IMG/VR virus record: IMGVR_UViG_3300044451_000434
Coordinates: 100,108 to 164,107 of that record
Source: a virus
Direction: 5' to 3' (one strand)
DNA length: 64,000 bases
Shown here piece by piece: positions 34,494-42,885 of this stretch (its first letter is position 1; each line of letters starts with the position of its first letter). The notes under the pieces were generated by a model. It searched no databases, was not told the origin of the DNA, and saw nothing but the letters and a program-made list of their open reading frames with translations. Made by a program: the position numbers and the translations under genes.

Positions 34494-35318
34494 CTATGCT
34501 CTGTTGACTAAAACCCTCACATATTCAGATGTCTTAAGTTTTTTAAGAGCTTTTTTATGTATTTTAACAACATAAGAAAGATCAATTCCTAACTTTTTAG
34601 ATACCTCTTCTTTAGACATATTCTCTGCATATATCATGCTGCAAATCCTGCCTGCAAGAACCCCTATCTCCTTGCTGATCTCTAAAAACATTCGGTTTGA
34701 TGCATCTGTCTGAGAACAGGCAGTATTATCATCTGTTTTAAGAAGTATATCTTTAGAATCATGATTGTTTTTATCTTGAATAAAGATAGATATCAATCCC
34801 CTCGGAGTTCCGTCTTTCACAACCTTATCTGGTTTCTCAACTCCTGCTTCAGTCAAAATGTAAATGAGTTCGTTATCGGTCGGCTGTCGTCCATTCATCG
34901 TGATAAACTTTTCTTTATATACATCTAATATTGCCTGTCTTTGTCTGACCAGCCTAGGGGACCAAGTCGATTTTCTCATCTCATCATACATGGACCCAAA
35001 AAGTCTATATGTGGCGAATGTTTCAAATTTATAACCCTTGCTTGGATCGTATTTTTTTATGGCGTCCATGAGTCCATTTGCGGCGTAACTTTTTAGATCT
35101 TCCTTGCTGTGCTCTGGATGTTTGTAGTGCATCAATTCTGACAATTTATCAACGATATCATAGTTCTCTTCTGCTATGCGATTTCTAAGAATTATGTATG
35201 CATGCTGAAATGCACTGCCCGCACCCTGTAACTCTTTCAGTCTTACCCAACAATCAAGCGGAGTTTCTTTACGCTTGATTGTTCGATTTTCTCTTCTTTT
35301 TGGATGAGCTGTTTTCAA
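34494..35318 (-). CDS. Sigma-70 family factor (FliA/WhiG-like)
   Basis: About 274 residues from a TTG at 35318; the frame stays open to another TTG at 35375, which would overlap the preceding gene. Region 2 is clear: GLMDAIKKYDPSKGYKFETF followed by A-T-Y-R-L-F-G-S-M-Y-D-E-M-R-K. Region 4 has EEVSKKLGIDLSYVVKIHKK, a helix-turn-helix. This arrangement resembles FliA/WhiG-type and phage late-gene sigma factors that direct host RNA polymerase. Ends with TAG. It probably activates the phage's middle or late genes. Confidence 0.85.
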   Translation of the reverse strand: MKTAHPKRRENRTIKRKETPLDCWVRLKELQGAGSAFQHAYIILRNRIAEENYDIVDKLSELMHYKHPEHSKEDLKSYAANGLMDAIKKYDPSKGYKFETFATYRLFGSMYDEMRKSTWSPRLVRQRQAILDVYKEKFITMNGRQPTDNELIYILTEAGVEKPDKVVKDGTPRGLISIFIQDKNNHDSKDILLKTDDNTACSQTDASNRMFLEISKEIGVLAGRICSMIYAENMSKEEVSKKLGIDLSYVVKIHKKALKKLKTSEYVRVLVNRA

Positions 35319-35325
35319 ATTTAAG

Positions 35326-35619
35326 TCAATCTTTCCTTGGCAATAACTTCCATGCTGCAAATCCAACTGCGCCAAGTATTGCAGTAAAAATGATTACATT
35401 AAAGCATGTCGATTGCACAGTGGATTCATTTTTAAATTCTTTTGATGATGTCGCGAGTGCCCGCTCGTGCTCTCCTTCATTCTCAAAATGAGCTGACTGC
35501 ATAACCTGCTTGACATTTTCTTCTTGCTTCAATTTAGCTTTGGCTCCCAACACCTCGTTATCTGAAGCACAGCATGAACTCATAACTATAGCTATGATAA
35601 TCATTATGACGATTCTCAT
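35326..35619 (-). CDS. Possible one-piece spanin (lipoprotein with C-terminal membrane segment)
   Basis: 97 residues. Signal peptide MRIVIMIIIAIVMSSC with a lipobox-like S-S-C at 15-17, so an outer-membrane-anchored lipoprotein. A charged, helical middle, then a C-terminal hydrophobic segment (FNVIIFTAILGAVGFAAW) ending LLPRKD. A lipoprotein at one end and a membrane helix at the other is the layout of unimolecular spanins (such as T1 gp11), which fuse outer and inner membranes in lysis of Gram-negative hosts. It lies between a sigma-factor gene and a membrane-protein gene. Spanins differ in sequence, so this rests on layout only. Confidence 0.5.
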   Translation of the reverse strand: MRIVIMIIIAIVMSSCCASDNEVLGAKAKLKQEENVKQVMQSAHFENEGEHERALATSSKEFKNESTVQSTCFNVIIFTAILGAVGFAAWKLLPRKD

Positions 35620-35621
35620 TG

Positions 35622-35966
35622 TCAGCTGTTCTTATCTATAGTGTTGAGAAAATCGATCATATAGAAACTTATGGCAGATGCGACTAGTCCGCTAAATGGC
35701 CAATATGACCACCCAGTCATAGACTTGCCAAACCACAATCCCCACATGAGTTCAAGCACGCCTGCCATCCAAAAGGAACAACAAACAGTGCACTCGAGCA
35801 ATTTTGCTGCATAACTTATGCGCAACTTTGTCATCATCCACCTGATGAAATTGCTTATGTGGCTCACTGGTGCTTCATCGCGCTTTTCAACAAGCACCGT
35901 TGCCCCAGCCACCCCAAGTAGGGCAAAACCCAATAACGACACGATATCTTCACCATTCATATGCAT
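35622..35966 (-). CDS. Small membrane protein, DUF1360-like
   Basis: 114 residues with about three hydrophobic segments (EDIVSLLGFALLGVAGATVL, SFWMAGVLELMWGLWFG, FSGLVASAISFYMIDFL). The motif L-E-C-T-V-C-C-S-F-W resembles the C-x-x-C-x-x-x-W of DUF1360 proteins, a membrane family of unknown role. It could be a holin from position next to the spanin candidate, but nothing specific supports this. Start overlaps the preceding gene's end. Confidence 0.6.
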   Translation of the reverse strand: MHMNGEDIVSLLGFALLGVAGATVLVEKRDEAPVSHISNFIRWMMTKLRISYAAKLLECTVCCSFWMAGVLELMWGLWFGKSMTGWSYWPFSGLVASAISFYMIDFLNTIDKNS

Positions 35967-36222
35967 CTATCATATACCTCATGCTTTGTATCCAATTTTC
36001 TATTGCTATTTCGCCACGCAACTCCATCCGCTTGGCAACAACCAAAATTGGAGAATTTTCCCAAACGCACACTTCAAAAACTAGTCCACTTTTTACGAGC
36101 ATATATGAGCATCTGTCCGCAGGTGTCCCTATAGGTGTAAAAAAAAACATCTCTCTCTGTTTTGGCCAATTTTTCCGACCATGCATGACCACCGTATAAA
36201 ATACATACAGATCCAAATACAT
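35950..36222 (-). CDS. Small unknown protein (90 aa)
   Basis: Compact sequence with mixed alpha/beta character (REMFFFTPIGTPADRCSYML, LVFEVCVWENSPILVVAKRM). Ends 17 bases into the membrane-protein gene. No ribosome site stands out. Natural composition supports coding; function unknown. Confidence 0.55.
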   Translation of the reverse strand: MYLDLYVFYTVVMHGRKNWPKQREMFFFTPIGTPADRCSYMLVKSGLVFEVCVWENSPILVVAKRMELRGEIAIENWIQSMRYMIDAYEW

Positions 36223-36270
36223 CCTGTCTAATGGGTAGGTGATAATGCATCATTATAGAAATTATATGAC

Positions 36271-36672
36271 ATGGAAGATGTAAAAAAATTAAAAATAATA
36301 GATTGTATTGGAAGAATTATTCCTGATTGGAGCGCAACTGACTTGTTCTCTCTTCCGCTGCCTTCAAATTACAATATTGGAAGAGAAATGCCACAAGGAA
36401 TTGTTTGTCATCTAGGTTTACACCCTCCATCGAGCGGATCATTTTTCAAGGTGAAAATTTTGTATAAGCCAAGAATACTTCACGATAATGTTCGTGATGA
36501 ATATGAAAAGTTGAGCAATATAATAGCTTCAGGCATGAAACTTGATCCTGGATCTAAAATTCCTAATTTTGTAAAACATGGAGATTTTGACGGCATTTGG
36601 CTCAGCGCACCTCGTACTCTTGTTGTGGTAAATCCCAGTAAATTCAGGATCTCTTCATACGGAGTAGGGTGA
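36271..36672 (+). CDS. Unknown protein (133 aa)
   Basis: First gene of a three-gene plus-strand run. Mixed fold, with LFSLPLPSNYNIGREMPQG and KVKILYKPRILHDNVRDEYE. No recognised domain. The next gene begins at its stop (TGATG), indicating coupled translation. Divergent from the minus-strand membrane-protein group. Confidence 0.6.
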   Translation: MEDVKKLKIIDCIGRIIPDWSATDLFSLPLPSNYNIGREMPQGIVCHLGLHPPSSGSFFKVKILYKPRILHDNVRDEYEKLSNIIASGMKLDPGSKIPNFVKHGDFDGIWLSAPRTLVVVNPSKFRISSYGVG

Positions 36673-37241
36673 TGTATAATTTAAAAAACAAAACACCATC
36701 AGAAAGTTACAAAGACCTTCTGCATGTCGACAATGGGGGCAACGGAGTCTCCGACCATGAACATATCCCTGTAAGGGATGGCGCAGGGAATGTCACTGGC
36801 ATCAGTTTGGGCGCTAGTAAGGTTTCAATTGACTTCGGAGGTGGACTAGCATCAAATGCAGTTTTTGTATCTCAGATGCACATGTGTGAATCAAAAACTC
36901 ATCAGTTATCAGATGTTTTAAATATAGATCTTGCGACCGATTCTGCCAAGTTGATAAATTATGAGGGCGATGCCAATGAAACGACAATAAATGTTTCTTT
37001 CTCTTCTTTGGTGGACATTTCAGGATCAGACACTGGAATTTTTGCCGAAACAAGATTAGTCATATCTGCAGGCCAAGATATAAGCATAAGTTTTTTGAAC
37101 GAAAATGGCGATACATTTGCCACCGTACAGTACACTTGGCCAAATTATCTTTCTTTTAAGATCGCGGGCTTCTTAGAGTCTGCAACTTCAGATCCTGTTT
37201 TCTTCATAACTGAAACAGAATCGTTTAGCCGCCCAAATTAA
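36672..37241 (+). CDS. Fibre- or tip-like beta-rich protein (189 aa)
   Basis: Starts at ATG in TGATG. N-terminus SESYKDLLHVDNGGNGVSDH followed by PVRDGAGNVTGISLGASKVS resembles the opening of many phage fibre and fibre-associated proteins. The rest is beta-rich (TTINVSFSSLVDISGSDTGI). Probably a virion surface or tail protein; assignment from style only. Confidence 0.6.
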   Translation: MYNLKNKTPSESYKDLLHVDNGGNGVSDHEHIPVRDGAGNVTGISLGASKVSIDFGGGLASNAVFVSQMHMCESKTHQLSDVLNIDLATDSAKLINYEGDANETTINVSFSSLVDISGSDTGIFAETRLVISAGQDISISFLNENGDTFATVQYTWPNYLSFKIAGFLESATSDPVFFITETESFSRPN

Positions 37242-37248
37242 ACTAGTG

Positions 37249-38811
37249 ATGGCAGTTTCAGGTAAAACAAAAGAAATAGTTGAAGCTCTGCTTCTCCCTC
37301 ATGAAACTAGGGGCGCAACAATTGGCTCTGCGGATGTTGTCCTAGCTTCGATTAATATGACATCTAATTTTAAATGCCTACTGATCTATGACTCTACCAT
37401 AAGTGACGCAGAGGCTCTCAAGTGCAGAACCCTAGTTAGGTGGCTTATGCGACCCACTGGACATTCGCTAAAGCAACTTGCTACCCCCGATAAGCATATT
37501 TTCCTAGTCAACTGCAAGCCTGCAGACGAAGACACGATTTTGAATTTTTTAGAAAACGGAGGGTCTTCTCTTCATGTGTTTTCGGGATGGTCAGATATTA
37601 TTTCTTCATCCATACTTCTGTGTGTTAGAGCCATACTTCACAGGATAGATGAAACCAATTCTAATTTCAGAACTTCTCTGAGCGCAGAGGTTGAAAGATT
37701 AGATAATATAGGGGTCTTTTCAACATCTGCTACTGGAGAGATGAAAGATACAATATTACTTGCTTCTTGGGTCGCTCGTCGACTTCTTCGCAAATTTGGA
37801 GAGATTGAGAATTTAGACACGCTTATCTTTGATGGAGATAACCCGTCATCGGTATCTCCATTGGTAGATGAATGGGTAGACAATCTCTTCGGAGAAGATT
37901 CAGAATTTCATGGGATAGACATGCTCCAATTGAGTGCTGTTTGTAATGACTTGATAATTCACGATATTAATGGACGCGTATTTGACGGGGGAGGAAATTC
38001 GCTCGCCTTAAATTTGAACATGAACAACAGTGGAGGCAAGGCTTCTGAAATAAATTTGGGATCTTTTACTTCGGCCGTAAAAAGCAACGCCAACACTAAG
38101 TTGATATACACATCACACAATGTGATACCACCTCCAAATTCTCAATCTCTCGTTCGTGAAGCAATTGTCAGTCTAAATCTTGACAAATTTGACGGCGCCC
38201 GAATTAAGGTGGCAGATGAGGCGTGCTGTATAGGGATAGAAATCTACAGTAAGACATTCAACACATCGCAAAGTGGCAAAGATTCAGTTCGCGGATCTTA
38301 CAATCCAATAAGAAACGAATGGGTTTATACGGATGATTCTAACAATATAATCTCAACTCCGTCCCTAGAAGAACCATTCTATTCATATGTTAATTTTGAT
38401 CCTACTGATCCCATTAATACAATACTTCATATTCCTGTTTTTAGGCGCAACTCCCCCTCCCCTATTCCTCCGCCAACATGGAGAGAATTCATACTTATAC
38501 TTGAGTATCAAGGTCAGGTCAGTAACAATTTTTTTGTTAATTTCTATCAGTTTGACATCCAGCCACCTTGGAGTCCTTCTCCAAAATGGCCATGCCTTGG
38601 AGCATTATCAGAGAATATAAACTTTTTCGATTGGCAACCAAAAAATTCTACTACTGCTGTTTATTCAATTCGCCTATTAAATCATACCCTGTGGGATCTT
38701 GATGCTGAAGCACGTCTTGATCCGGCTCAATACGCAAGCATGACCGCATCATATGGGGCATTTAAGTCTTTTAGTCGTAAGATATTTAGCAAACTTCTGT
38801 ATACCAAATGA
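37249..38811 (+). CDS. Unknown large protein (520 aa)
   Basis: Start ATG at 37249 (a GTG one codon before is possible). N-terminal half is mixed alpha/beta with a long helical block near 160-190; the C-terminal half is beta-rich with Pro, Asn and Ser (RNSPSPIPPPTWREFILILE, FFVNFYQFDIQPPWSPSPKW). No recognised enzyme motif. Located after a fibre-like gene, so probably another tail or surface component. Confidence 0.6.
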   Translation: MAVSGKTKEIVEALLLPHETRGATIGSADVVLASINMTSNFKCLLIYDSTISDAEALKCRTLVRWLMRPTGHSLKQLATPDKHIFLVNCKPADEDTILNFLENGGSSLHVFSGWSDIISSSILLCVRAILHRIDETNSNFRTSLSAEVERLDNIGVFSTSATGEMKDTILLASWVARRLLRKFGEIENLDTLIFDGDNPSSVSPLVDEWVDNLFGEDSEFHGIDMLQLSAVCNDLIIHDINGRVFDGGGNSLALNLNMNNSGGKASEINLGSFTSAVKSNANTKLIYTSHNVIPPPNSQSLVREAIVSLNLDKFDGARIKVADEACCIGIEIYSKTFNTSQSGKDSVRGSYNPIRNEWVYTDDSNNIISTPSLEEPFYSYVNFDPTDPINTILHIPVFRRNSPSPIPPPTWREFILILEYQGQVSNNFFVNFYQFDIQPPWSPSPKWPCLGALSENINFFDWQPKNSTTAVYSIRLLNHTLWDLDAEARLDPAQYASMTASYGAFKSFSRKIFSKLLYTK

Positions 38812-39075
38812 TCATCGGATGGGCATCATGGAATGCGCCAAAGATTTTGCAGCAGCAATTGGTATTTTTCCGGTCTCTTTCAGCGCAGCACATATTTCAT
38901 ATTCATTATTTGCGTGCTCTACAACTGATGCAATCTTTATGGCGTCGTCATCGGATATGCTGACTCCGACACAACTTGCTATCAATTTCTTTATGTTTTT
39001 TGGAGACTTAGCCAACATGGATCCATGCATATCTGCTATCCTCTCCAACTGTCTCTGATACCAGTTATTTTTCAA
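38812..39075 (-). CDS. Small helical protein after superoxide dismutase (87 aa)
   Basis: Starts at a TTG sharing TTGA with the superoxide dismutase stop, with GGAGGGGG just upstream, a strong ribosome site. Helical throughout (ERIADMHGSMLAKSPKNIKK, AAKSLAHSMMPIR). Ends one base from the convergent 520-residue gene. No family recognised. The coupling to the dismutase gene may mean shared function or only shared transcription. Confidence 0.6.
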   Translation of the reverse strand: MKNNWYQRQLERIADMHGSMLAKSPKNIKKLIASCVGVSISDDDAIKIASVVEHANNEYEICAALKETGKIPIAAAKSLAHSMMPIR

Positions 39076-39698
39076 ACTACCCCCTCCGACATGAGTATTC
39101 TGTTTTCCACTTCTTTCCAGTTGACCACCTTCCAGAAATTTTCAACCCAATCGTTCTTGCGATTACGCCTGTCAAGATAATACGCATGCTCCCACAAATC
39201 GCATCCCAATACTGGGTAGCCAATCCCTAGACCAAGAGGATTGTCTTGCATTTTGGTCTGCACTATGTCAAGAGTTTTATTTCGCACCACCAACCAAACC
39301 CACGAGCTGCCGAAAGAATCAGAACAAGCATCAAAAAATTCAGACTGCATGCCATCAATATTACCAAATGATTCTTCAATCATTTTATTCAGCATATCTC
39401 TTGGCTTGTCTGGATTGGGTGTCATCATTGGCCACCATATCTGATGGTTGAAGACACCGCCTGCGTTGTTTCTTATTTTTAGCCCCTTGCCGTTTTCGGC
39501 CGACCCAACTTCGACGACAAGCTTTTCTATGTCCAGTTCAACTAGAGACGGTTCATCTGCAATAAGTTCGTTAAGTTTGTCGCAGTAGGCCTTGTGATGT
39601 TTTTGGTGATGAAGACGCATGGTTTCTGAACCTATGTGCGCATCCAAATCTCCGTATCCATATGGCAATTGTGGAATTGTGTGCTTTATGATTGGCAT
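39072..39698 (-). CDS. sodA: Superoxide dismutase, Mn/Fe family
   Basis: 208 residues, close to the usual length. Converts superoxide to oxygen and hydrogen peroxide. All four metal ligands are present: His30 (R-L-H-H-Q-K-H-H), His85 (V-F-N-H-Q-I-W-W), Asp167 and His171 (D-L-W-E-H-A-Y). Gly81-Val-Phe before His85, and a Gln at 151 in the T-K-M-Q-D-N-P-L segment, fit the manganese type rather than the iron type, though metal choice is hard to fix by eye. AGGAAC precedes the ATG. The gene lies inside a run of probable virion genes. A phage superoxide dismutase is rare. Confidence 0.9.
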   Translation of the reverse strand: MPIIKHTIPQLPYGYGDLDAHIGSETMRLHHQKHHKAYCDKLNELIADEPSLVELDIEKLVVEVGSAENGKGLKIRNNAGGVFNHQIWWPMMTPNPDKPRDMLNKMIEESFGNIDGMQSEFFDACSDSFGSSWVWLVVRNKTLDIVQTKMQDNPLGLGIGYPVLGCDLWEHAYYLDRRNRKNDWVENFWKVVNWKEVENRILMSEGVV

Positions 39699-40136
39699 TC
39701 ATGTTCCTGTAGATGGAGTTGCTCCACCTGGAGAACCGCTAGCGGGTGCAGGAGTCTTTGGCGTCTGCGGACCAAGCTCAAGACCATACCATCCACGTAT
39801 CACAGGTGGATCCTTTGTCAGATCTACATCAAGTTGCGATGGAAATAGTCTAGAGCCGTCTGCCTGACATGCATCCATGAGTGCAGTTTCAACTGAATTA
39901 TTTCTGCTCTGGAGCGCCCTCCTGAACAGAATATTGAGTTTCTTCAGGTGATTTTTGTCGTTATTTGTATCTTCGTCAATAAGGGACGCATCGATTCCTG
40001 AAACGGTGCCTGCGACTCCACCTGCTCCACCAGGAGCCCCACCGGGTGAAGCTCCCGTGTCTTGAGAAATTTTCTCCATGCCAAAAGAATAACCTATTCT
40101 TAGCCAGTCTCCATAAGACAACTTTACATGCTTCAT
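39699..40136 (-). CDS. Probable virion protein with W-G tag (145 aa)
   Basis: ATG overlaps the stop of the 492-residue gene. N-terminus MKHVKLSYGDWLRIGYSFGM carries the recurring Lys-hydrophobic...W-x-x-I-G tag. A Gly/Ala-rich linker (GASPGGAPGGAGGVAGTVSG) leads to a helical block (LFRRALQSRNNSVETALMDA) and a Pro/Ala-rich end. No family. Likely a virion or assembly protein. Confidence 0.6.
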   Translation of the reverse strand: MKHVKLSYGDWLRIGYSFGMEKISQDTGASPGGAPGGAGGVAGTVSGIDASLIDEDTNNDKNHLKKLNILFRRALQSRNNSVETALMDACQADGSRLFPSQLDVDLTKDPPVIRGWYGLELGPQTPKTPAPASGSPGGATPSTGT

Positions 40137-41611
40137 ATATCCATCTTTTCAAGTTTGTCATACACCTTCACGAGGTAGATGCACAGTTGCAAATTGCCGA
40201 GGGCTGTAGAATCCCGTCCACCACCTATCCTTGTTTTGTTTATTCTCAAATCTTTATTTTCTTTGTCGATGACAAACATTTCAGAATTATACTTTTTAAA
40301 AAAATCAAGCAGTCGATCCTTGGCAGCTTTCAGGGTCTGCACGGCCAATGGCGTTTTGCTGATTTCTTTTAGTCTTGCTGGGAAACTTGGATTTTTGCAC
40401 ACGATGTCAATAATGCTCTGCATGTGGGTTATGACATCATCAATGTCAGTCATTTGTTCTCTGTTTATCTCGGCAACCATAGCCTTGCCTTGGGATTCGT
40501 AATTCCTCATATGAGAATATCCCTGCAATCTAGAATGGACAAAAGCAGGCATGTCTTCGATGTTGAGCTCTTCTATCTTGGTAGGAACCTGCTTCCTGAG
40601 AGTTTCAACATCAACAGGATCTTTAGGAGTTGGAGTTCTGTCTCTTTTTCTTTGTCGTTCCTGAACTATTTTGTCTGCAACATCAGCCAAGAATGACAGC
40701 ATGCCATCAACCTTGTTTTGCGCGTCTAGTTCGTCGTCACCATTCTGTATCAGGTTGCTTACTAGGTTGCTCAGATTTATCTGACGCGCTCTCACCTGTG
40801 CTGCCAGTAGGTCTTCTTTCCCAGCAAATTTTGAAAGAAAGTGAACTATAATATTTTCAAAAGTGGAGAACATACTTTTATTTTTTAATGCATCAGCAAA
40901 TGCAGCTTCGACACCTTGGGAGAAGTCTTCCTGCAATTGAACCCTCAGCTCGGCTCCAGTGGAGCCCTTTCGGGCTTCTGCTGCTGCTAATTGAGCTTTT
41001 AATTGAGTCTTTCTGTCTTCAGCTAACTTCAGAGCAGCGAAAACCATTGGGCACCACGCCCGAATACCTCCACTACGACCCGCCTCTTCAAGGCCATCCA
41101 TAAAATTATTGTGCTTACGTATTATTTTGTTCAGCGTCGCCATTTTGATTTTCTCGGCATCAACGTGTATATCTTTTGCTTTTGTAAACAGCGGATCATT
41201 TTGATCTATGATGCGTATTTCTTGATTTGTGATATCGAATATTGTGAACTTGTCGCCTTGTTTTTTGTCACTTTCTCGCTTCAATATGAAATAATACACA
41301 TCTATTCCATTTGGTCCCGGGGCCACCTTGAACTGGTGATGTTCCAAATAGTACCATGTAGGAAGCAAGAGATTCTCTATATCATGAGGCAGCCAAGGCA
41401 TGTGCTGCCTGATCAATTCGGCAAGCGTTTTTTTTCCACCCAAAATCATTTCATGCAGATTCTTTGTGAACAGGGGAATCACCACGCCCGATCCTCCTCC
41501 TGAGGCAATCTGCCCACCTATATCGGTTGCCACCCCTGGAATTTTCGAACGCGCATAATCAGGACTGACTTGAGCAACCACAACTTCTATATTGTTGTTT
41601 AATCTTTTCAT
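40133..41611 (-). CDS. Unknown large protein with coiled coil (492 aa)
   Basis: ATGA overlap with its upstream neighbour. Mixed N-terminal domain (PLFTKNLHEMILGGKKTLAE, FILKRESDKKQGDKFTIFDI), then a long helical section (AEDRKTQLKAQLAAAEARKG), then more helices with the last 60 residues charged. No enzyme motif. Part of a five-gene minus-strand run that shares the tag motif, so a tail or internal virion role is likely. Confidence 0.65.
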   Translation of the reverse strand: MKRLNNNIEVVVAQVSPDYARSKIPGVATDIGGQIASGGGSGVVIPLFTKNLHEMILGGKKTLAELIRQHMPWLPHDIENLLLPTWYYLEHHQFKVAPGPNGIDVYYFILKRESDKKQGDKFTIFDITNQEIRIIDQNDPLFTKAKDIHVDAEKIKMATLNKIIRKHNNFMDGLEEAGRSGGIRAWCPMVFAALKLAEDRKTQLKAQLAAAEARKGSTGAELRVQLQEDFSQGVEAAFADALKNKSMFSTFENIIVHFLSKFAGKEDLLAAQVRARQINLSNLVSNLIQNGDDELDAQNKVDGMLSFLADVADKIVQERQRKRDRTPTPKDPVDVETLRKQVPTKIEELNIEDMPAFVHSRLQGYSHMRNYESQGKAMVAEINREQMTDIDDVITHMQSIIDIVCKNPSFPARLKEISKTPLAVQTLKAAKDRLLDFFKKYNSEMFVIDKENKDLRINKTRIGGGRDSTALGNLQLCIYLVKVYDKLEKMDI

Positions 41612-42444
41612 GCTAAACTGAAGCCTCCGATAAGGTTGTTTTTGGACAACTGATCCAAATCTGACTTATTTTCGTCGATTTTTTGATCAATATTTGTTAT
41701 CTGTTCCCGAATTTGATTGATTGTATCCTCAATCTCCACGCAGTCAGAACTTTTAGACTCATCGCCCTGCCTGCATGCGACATTGTATGCCTGCTGTTTG
41801 GCGTCTAGTTGTCTTTGCAGATCAGCTAGTTGATCCGCCATCTTCTTACTGCCTCCTTTTAGCGCCTCTTGAATTCTTTTGGTTTGCTCTGTATTCGTAT
41901 CCATGGTCTGCATGGCAACCCCCTTGGCCTGCGGAGAATTCATTCGTCCAGTTGGTATCATCGGTTGCTGTTGTTGCGCTGATTTGATCCACCCCGCATT
42001 TTTGCCGATGCGGATCCAATCCTGTTTGGTCATGGCAAGCTTCAGTTCGGGTGGAGCATTCCACCTACTGTTGTCTTCTATCGGCTCGATTTGTTCCTGC
42101 GTTTGTTCCCGCCAACTACTAGAATTAGAATAAGTCGAACGCAACCCTCTTTTTAATTTATTAAAATCTTCTTTGTCATAATTTTTATAGATTTCAAGGC
42201 ATTTATTTTCAAGCGCTTCTTTGACTTCTTTAGTTTTCAAGAATTTAGTATTAGAACTGTCAAAGTACAGTTCTGGTTCTACTTGATAGTCTCTCGAATT
42301 TTTTTTGTTTACGACATACAGCGTTATGGGGAAAGTTAAAGAAACCCCAGAATCAAGCAGGTCTTGTACTGCTTGTATAATCATGCTTTTATCCACTGCA
42401 GCGTCAGTACGTTTTAATTCATCACTTGCTTTTTTGTTGAACAT
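41608..42444 (-). CDS. Helical protein with W-G tag (278 aa)
   Basis: AGGATAAAC precedes the ATG. N-terminal helical domain (MIIQAVQDLLDSGVSLTFPI), then a tag in the middle: RWNAPPELKLAMTKQDWIRI-GKNAGW. The second half is a Gln-rich coiled coil (LADLQRQLDAKQQAYNVACR, ITNIDQKIDENKSDLDQLSK). Shares R-W-N-x-x-x-E-L-K-L-A with the C-terminus of the 156-residue protein at 47833. Probable structural protein. Confidence 0.65.
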   Translation of the reverse strand: MFNKKASDELKRTDAAVDKSMIIQAVQDLLDSGVSLTFPITLYVVNKKNSRDYQVEPELYFDSSNTKFLKTKEVKEALENKCLEIYKNYDKEDFNKLKRGLRSTYSNSSSWREQTQEQIEPIEDNSRWNAPPELKLAMTKQDWIRIGKNAGWIKSAQQQQPMIPTGRMNSPQAKGVAMQTMDTNTEQTKRIQEALKGGSKKMADQLADLQRQLDAKQQAYNVACRQGDESKSSDCVEIEDTINQIREQITNIDQKIDENKSDLDQLSKNNLIGGFSLA

Positions 42445-42446
42445 GT

Positions 42447-42836
42447 TTATCCTATTGCGTCTTCTATGTTGAGTTCAAGGTCTTCCACAAGAACTTTCAT
42501 AATTGCATAAAAGGTTTCTTCTTTATTTCCACGAGACTTCACCTTGACCTCTACAACATTCATCTCATCTGATGGATGATTCACACTTATGATTTTTACA
42601 TTTTCATATGTATTGAGAAGCTGCGGCAAATGCATTTTTAGGCTTTTAGGCGGAGAGTAAACAAATGTGAACTCAAACACATCGTCATCGTTTTCCTGAG
42701 ATGAATCTAGGAAAAGATTTCTTTTAGCTGGTTCTCCAGACATGATTAATTTCCAAAGTGGGTCGTTATGATCTCCTGCCTTGATTGCAGTGCGGACAAT
42801 AGAAGACGGATCTTTTATGGAGAATATTCTGCGCAT
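42447..42836 (-). CDS. Unknown small alpha/beta protein (129 aa)
   Basis: First gene of the run upstream of the coiled-coil gene. Two beta-alpha-beta units are suggested (FEFTFVYSPPKSLKMHLPQL, KIISVNHPSDEMNVVEVKVK, FYAIMKVLVEDLELNIEDAI), in the style of a small ACT- or ferredoxin-like fold. No family recognised. Confidence 0.6.
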   Translation of the reverse strand: MRRIFSIKDPSSIVRTAIKAGDHNDPLWKLIMSGEPAKRNLFLDSSQENDDDVFEFTFVYSPPKSLKMHLPQLLNTYENVKIISVNHPSDEMNVVEVKVKSRGNKEETFYAIMKVLVEDLELNIEDAIG

Positions 42837-42885
42837 AATTCTTTTTACGAATCATATGTATCATTTCCTCTGCCGATGAAACCGT

